Positions 36,615 to 40,506 of a DNA stretch of 40,506 bases are shown piece by piece. The first letter of the stretch is position 1; each line of letters begins with the position of its first letter. The position numbers and the translations under genes were made by a program. The stretch lies in contig CAMCUN010000034.1 of the NCBI GenBank assembly GCA_945878995.1, forward strand, positions 1 through 40,506, given 5' to 3'. The notes under the pieces were generated by a model. It did not search any database, was not told the origin of the DNA, and was given only the letters and a program-made list of their open reading frames with translations. Source of the DNA: Polaromonas sp. YR568. GTDB taxonomy: Bacteria; Pseudomonadota; Gammaproteobacteria; Burkholderiales; Burkholderiaceae_C.

Positions 36615-37391
36615 ATGCTGCTGAGTCTGCAAGACATCAGCGTCGCTTACTCCACCCGCAAGGGCCCGGTGCAGGCGCTGGAACGGCTGGACCTGGTGGT
36701 GCAGCCGTCCTCCTTCGTCTCGGTCTTGGGGCCTTCGGGCTGCGGCAAGTCCACGCTGGTGAAACTGGTCGCCGGGCTGCTCAAGCCCACCACAGGGCGC
36801 ATTTCGTTCGACGGTGTGGCCAGCACCGGCGCGCGTGATGATGTGGGGGTCGCTTTCCAGCAGGCGGCCCTGCTGCCCTGGAAGAGCGCGTTCGAGAACG
36901 TCATGCTGCCCCTGCGCCTGAAGGGACAACCCACCGCAGCGGCCCGAGAGCGGGCCGAGGGCTTGCTGGACCTCGTGGGCCTGACAGGCTCGCGCGACAG
37001 TTTCCCTCATGAGTTGTCGGGCGGGATGCAGCAGCGCGTGTCGCTGGCGCGCTCGCTGGTGCGCGATCCTTCCGTGCTGGTGATGGACGAGCCCTTCTCC
37101 GCGCTGGACGCGATGACGCGCGAGAACATGATGATGGAGTTACAGCGCGTCTGGCTGGACAAGCGCCCTTCGGTGCTGTTCATCACGCACTCGATTGCAG
37201 AGGCCGTGTTCTTGTCTGACCGCGTGCTGGTCATGAGCGGCAGGCCAGGCCGCGTGATCATGGACCGCGCGGTCGACCTGCCCAGACCGCGCACCCTGGA
37301 CACGCTGGCCTCGCCGCAGTTTGTCGAGTTGTGCAACGAGTTGCGTAACTTGTTTCGGCCAGACTCGCCGATGCACGCGAACGCGGCCTAG
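36615..37391 (+). CDS. NitT/TauT-type ABC transporter ATP-binding protein
   Basis: A 258-aa ABC ATPase of the SsuB/TauB type. Walker A is GPSGCGKST, the Q-loop is VAFQQAALLPWKSAFENV, the signature is LSGGMQQRVSLARSL, and Walker B is VLVMDEPFSALD followed by the switch His in FITHSIAEAV. It energises the two permeases encoded downstream. The start is 13 bases after the binding-protein stop. An ATG at 36601 overlapping that stop is out of frame and is not the start. Confidence 0.93.
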   Translation: MLLSLQDISVAYSTRKGPVQALERLDLVVQPSSFVSVLGPSGCGKSTLVKLVAGLLKPTTGRISFDGVASTGARDDVGVAFQQAALLPWKSAFENVMLPLRLKGQPTAAARERAEGLLDLVGLTGSRDSFPHELSGGMQQRVSLARSLVRDPSVLVMDEPFSALDAMTRENMMMELQRVWLDKRPSVLFITHSIAEAVFLSDRVLVMSGRPGRVIMDRAVDLPRPRTLDTLASPQFVELCNELRNLFRPDSPMHANAA

Positions 37392-37415
37392 CGCCACGCA
37401 ACGGACCCCTGGGCT

Positions 37416-38186
37416 GTGCCGTTACTCCGCAGTTTCCTGATCAAGCTCTTGCCCTTCGTGCTGCTCTTGCTGGTGTGGCACGGCCTGGTCGAGGGGCTTC
37501 GCATTCCCTCTCGCCTGATGCCAGGGCCCCTTGAGGTCGGCCAGCGAATTTACATGGGCCTGATCAGCCAGGGCGACCTGTGGGCTCACCTGTGGCAGAC
37601 CCTGCGCAGCACGCTTCTTGGCTACGGCCTGGGCTTCGCGCTAGCGCTCCTGATCGGCAGCGTTCTGGCCATGAACCGCGTGCTCGAGTTGCTGTTCTAC
37701 CCCTTGATCTTGCTCATGCAATCCGTGCCTAAAGTGGCAATTGCGCCACTGGTGCTGCTGTGGCTGGGCTTCGATGCGCGCAGCATCGTCACGCTGGTGG
37801 CACTGATCTGCTTTTTCCCCATCTTCGTGGGCACCTTCATAGGTGTGCGGTCCACCCCCCAAGTGCTGCGCGACCTGTTTCGCACGCTGGACGCCTCGGG
37901 TTTCAAGACCTTTGTGCACTGCAGCTTGCCGCACGCCAGCGGCTCCATCATTGCCGGCATGCAGGTCGGCTGGGGATTCGCGCTGGTCGGCTGCGTGGTG
38001 ATGGAGTTCATCATGGGCATAGGCGGCGCGGGCTTTCTCATCGACAACTCGGCCAATGCGCTGGACACGGTCACGGCGGTCGCCTCCATGGTCTTGCTCG
38101 GGGCCATGGGCTACCTGGGAGGCACCTTGATCGCGGCCTTTCGTCGGCGCATGATTTTCTGGGAAGGACCCGCACGCCATGGATGA
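37416..38186 (+). CDS. NitT/TauT-type ABC transporter permease 1
   Basis: A 256-aa inner-membrane permease with about six hydrophobic segments (LLPFVLLLLVWHGLV at the N-terminus) and an EAA-type loop around RDLFRTLDASGFKTFVHCSL. It belongs to the SsuC/TauC-like group. The start is a GTG at 37416. Its last eight bases overlap the next permease gene. Two distinct permease genes suggest a heterodimeric channel, whereas many SsuABC systems have only one permease gene. Confidence 0.9.
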   Translation: MPLLRSFLIKLLPFVLLLLVWHGLVEGLRIPSRLMPGPLEVGQRIYMGLISQGDLWAHLWQTLRSTLLGYGLGFALALLIGSVLAMNRVLELLFYPLILLMQSVPKVAIAPLVLLWLGFDARSIVTLVALICFFPIFVGTFIGVRSTPQVLRDLFRTLDASGFKTFVHCSLPHASGSIIAGMQVGWGFALVGCVVMEFIMGIGGAGFLIDNSANALDTVTAVASMVLLGAMGYLGGTLIAAFRRRMIFWEGPARHG

Positions 38187-38958
38187 TGCGACATCGCCCA
38201 CACCACGCTGGATGCAGATCGTCCTGCCCGCCATCGGGGTGGCCCTGATTCTTGCGGTCTGGCAGGCGCTCGCTGTGCGGGTCAACACCCCGGGGCTGCT
38301 GCCCTCGCCCATGCAGACCTTGCTGACACTGGCGACCTGGACGACCAGTGGCGGCTTCGGGCAGCACCTGAGTGCGACCATGTTGGGCGCACTGGGCGGG
38401 CTGGCCATAGGCGCAGGCCTGGGCCTGGTGGCAGGCGTCATCGTCGGTGAGGTGCGCGTGCTCGAGCGCACCCTCTACCCGGTCGCGCTCGCGCTGCAGG
38501 CCATGCCGGTGGTGGCGATTGCCCCCTTGGTGATTGTCTGGTTCGGCATCGGGGTTCCGTCCAAGCTGGCCCTGGTGGCGATTGGCACTTTCTTTGTCAT
38601 GTTCATCAATGCGGTGGCCGGCATGCGCGCCGCGCCGACCGAGCTGTCCGACATGGCCCGCGCTTTCGGTGGCAGCCGCTGGCAGATTGCCCTGCGGATC
38701 AAATTGCCCAGCGCCTGGGACTACATCTTCGGCGCGCTCGAGGTCTGCGCGGCGCTGAGTTTTATCCTCTGCGTCGTCGGCGAGTTCCTGGCGGCCAAGG
38801 CTGGTCTGGGCTTTTACCTGCGCTCGGCTTCTAACAACATCGACGCGGCGGCCATGTTCGCCGCCCTGATCGTGCTGTCGCTGCTGGCCACCGCCTTGGC
38901 GCTGACCGTGCGGCTGACCCATCACCGCACTGTTTTCTGGAAATACCAACGTCACTGA
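38179..38958 (+). CDS. NitT/TauT-type ABC transporter permease 2
   Basis: A 259-aa permease homologous to the preceding one but clearly diverged. The first membrane segment is IVLPAIGVALILAVWQALAV and the EAA-type loop is around ELSDMARAFGGSRWQIALRI. It overlaps the upstream permease by eight bases and ends eight bases before the thioesterase gene, so the whole group is one transcript. It likely pairs with permease 1 in a heterodimer. Confidence 0.9.
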   Translation: MDDATSPTPRWMQIVLPAIGVALILAVWQALAVRVNTPGLLPSPMQTLLTLATWTTSGGFGQHLSATMLGALGGLAIGAGLGLVAGVIVGEVRVLERTLYPVALALQAMPVVAIAPLVIVWFGIGVPSKLALVAIGTFFVMFINAVAGMRAAPTELSDMARAFGGSRWQIALRIKLPSAWDYIFGALEVCAALSFILCVVGEFLAAKAGLGFYLRSASNNIDAAAMFAALIVLSLLATALALTVRLTHHRTVFWKYQRH

Positions 38959-38966
38959 GAGCCCCC

Positions 38967-39416
38967 ATGGCCGCTGAAACCCCCACCCAGAGCCCTTCAC
39001 CCAATGCCTTTGGCCTCGCGCAATTGCAGGCCCTGGCCGATGCATCGCCTTTCATCGCCCACTGCCAAATGCAGGTGATCTCGGCAGACGCAGCGGCAGG
39101 CGTCGTCAAGATGCGCATGCCGCTGCTGCCGCACATGCGGCGCGATGCGGCGGTGGCGCAGTTCCACGGCGGACCGGTCGCCTCCCTGATCGACACCGCA
39201 GGCGATTTCGCGGTGGCTTTGGCCGTTGGCGGCGGCGTGCCCACCATCAACTTCCGGGTCGACTACCTGCGGCCTTCTTCTGGCGGTCACTTGCTGGCCG
39301 TGGCCACGGCGCGCCGCGTCGGACGCACGGTTGGCGTGGCCGATGTCGATGTCTTCGACGAGCAGGGCCGCCTCACGGCCATAGGCCGCGCCACCTACAG
39401 CGCACAGGTGGGCTGA
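38967..39416 (+). CDS. PaaI-like hotdog-fold thioesterase
   Basis: A 149-aa single hotdog-domain protein. The helix segment FHGGPVASLIDTAGDFAV has the HGG-x-LxDxA-type pattern of PaaI-like acyl-CoA thioesterases, and NFRVDYLRPSSGGHLLAV is the typical strand pair after it. It would cleave acyl- or aryl-CoA thioesters, perhaps to relieve CoA trapped in dead-end intermediates made by the ligase downstream. It lies eight bases after the permease and four before the ligase. Confidence 0.88.
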   Translation: MAAETPTQSPSPNAFGLAQLQALADASPFIAHCQMQVISADAAAGVVKMRMPLLPHMRRDAAVAQFHGGPVASLIDTAGDFAVALAVGGGVPTINFRVDYLRPSSGGHLLAVATARRVGRTVGVADVDVFDEQGRLTAIGRATYSAQVG

Positions 39417-39420
39417 TCCC

Positions 39421-40506
39421 ATGGCACCCGCGTTTCCCAGCGGCAGCAACCTGGGCGCGATGATCGCCCCGCACTGTGCAGACGAGCAGCCCTGGCTGAT
39501 CGAAGTCACGCCCGGCGGCGGGCAGCGGGTGCTCAGCTACGGGGACCTGCGAGACGGCGCAGGCGCCATCGCTCAAGGGCTCATCGATGCCGGTTTGGCA
39601 GCCCGCAAAGCGCGCATAGGACTGATAGGCCTGAACAGCGCCGAGTACCTGCTCGCCTACTACGGGATCATGCAGGCAGGGTGCTGCGCCGTGCCCATGG
39701 GCTGGAAGCTCACGCCTGAGACCATCGAATTCATCCTGCGCGACGCCTCGCTAGAGCGGGTCTATGCCGATGCCAAGTGGTCGGCCCTGCTGGCAGGCAA
39801 GGTCCCACTCGAGCGCATTGACGCGCTGGCCACGCTGGGCACGGCAGGCCAGGGCCGCACGCGGCTGGACCCCATCCCCGCAGCGGTGGCCACAGATCCC
39901 GCAACCATCCTCTACACCTCAGGCTCGACCGGCGTGCCCAAGGGCGTGCCACTGACCCACGGCGGCTACATCTGGACCTTGCGCGCCGTGGAGGTCAATG
40001 GCGGTCAGGCCATTCGCGACACAGCCGCCCGTGTGTTGACGGCAGCGCCGCTGTCGCACATGAACGCCTTGTTCCTGACCAAGACCGTGACTGCCTACGG
40101 CGGCACGCTGGTGCTGATGACCTCATTTGACGCGCGGGCCTTCTTGCAGGCCGCGGCAGACCACCAGTGCAGCGTCGTCACGGCCGTGCCCACCATGCTG
40201 GCGCTGTCCGCCCGCGCACATGAGCACCTGCCCGAGCTGGACCTGGGCTGCGTCAAGAGCGTGTCCATGGGGTCTGCGCCGGTGACGGATGCCTTGTTTG
40301 CCGAAGTGCGGGCCATCTTTCCCCAGGCCCTGGTCACCAACAACTGGGGCACCACCGAGACTGGACCGGCGGTCTTCGGCCCGCATCCAAAGGGCCTGCC
40401 TCGCCCGCCGCTTGCGCTGGGCCATCCCTTGCCGCAGGTGGAAGTTCGCCTCGAAGGCGGTGGCCAGGAGGGCGAGTTGATCGTGCGCAACGGCGCCATC
40501 ATGCCC
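39421..40506 (+). CDS. acyl-CoA/aryl-CoA ligase, AMP-binding family (partial)
   Basis: The first 362 codons of an adenylate-forming acyl-CoA synthetase; the gene runs off the window. The P-loop-like motif ILYTSGSTGVPKG lies at about residues 163-175 and the adenine-binding motif NNWGTTETGP further on. It would activate a carboxylic acid with ATP and CoA. Its place directly behind an organic-anion importer suggests that it acts on the imported compound. The exact acid cannot be read from the visible part. ATG at 39421, four bases after the thioesterase stop. Confidence 0.92.
   Translation, partial: MAPAFPSGSNLGAMIAPHCADEQPWLIEVTPGGGQRVLSYGDLRDGAGAIAQGLIDAGLAARKARIGLIGLNSAEYLLAYYGIMQAGCCAVPMGWKLTPETIEFILRDASLERVYADAKWSALLAGKVPLERIDALATLGTAGQGRTRLDPIPAAVATDPATILYTSGSTGVPKGVPLTHGGYIWTLRAVEVNGGQAIRDTAARVLTAAPLSHMNALFLTKTVTAYGGTLVLMTSFDARAFLQAAADHQCSVVTAVPTMLALSARAHEHLPELDLGCVKSVSMGSAPVTDALFAEVRAIFPQALVTNNWGTTETGPAVFGPHPKGLPRPPLALGHPLPQVEVRLEGGGQEGELIVRNGAIMP

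Overview
The window looks like a chromosome segment of a GC-rich betaproteobacterium, most likely Burkholderiales/Comamonadaceae. Evidence for this is the split methionine synthase with a SAH riboswitch, the xoxF-xoxG-xoxJ lanthanide methanol dehydrogenase cluster next to glutathione-linked formaldehyde genes, an Aap-type amino acid transporter and overall codon choice. This placement is an inference from gene content; no rRNA or tRNA gene is visible.

Region 1 (1-7909). A REP-type repeat array (1-282) lies downstream of a leftward run of genes: recQ, then the general amino acid ABC transporter aapJQMP, then a threonine ammonia-lyase. The aap operon has a near-consensus sigma-54 promoter and a hairpin between aapJ and aapQ.

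Region 2 (7910-18324) is a one-carbon oxidation locus. A sigma-54-dependent activator (8495-10642) is followed, on the opposite strand, by xoxF, xoxG, xoxJ and a small periplasmic protein of unknown function. Divergent from xoxF runs frmA-gfa-metallohydrolase-SoxYZ-like carrier. The shared 391-bp intergenic region carries a sigma-54-type promoter facing each way and two inverted copies of a 15-bp site, TGACA-N3-TGTCCCA, between them. Periplasmic methanol oxidation by XoxF (electrons to XoxG) would give formaldehyde, which Gfa and FrmA convert to S-formylglutathione. The zinc hydrolase and SoxYZ-like carrier are known companions of PQQ dehydrogenases with unsettled roles.

Region 3 (18325-26316) holds methionine synthase split into two genes, with a SWIM-SNF2 helicase gene between them. 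The second part is preceded by a clear SAH riboswitch whose expression platform masks or frees the ribosome binding site.

Region 4 (26317-34862) is accessory DNA. It has an intact hipBA pair and a second hipB with a broken hipA. A ~5.6-kb island follows, flanked by ~300-bp direct repeats that each contain the 5' part of hipB. The island carries a RhuM-like remnant, a DUF4160 gene with one nonsense codon plus an intact DUF2442 gene, a truncated and frameshifted IS91-family transposase, and a YqaA-like gene with two in-frame stops. It also holds its most notable unit: a secreted cysteine-rich protein with a helical segment and six tectonin repeats, whose stop codon overlaps the start of a DsbA/ScsC-like disulfide oxidoreductase.

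Region 5 (34863-40506) has a glyoxalase-like protein followed by a tightly packed operon: NitT/TauT-type ABC importer (binding protein, ATPase, two permeases), a hotdog thioesterase and an acyl-CoA ligase cut by the window end. It looks like a module for uptake and CoA activation of an unidentified organic acid.
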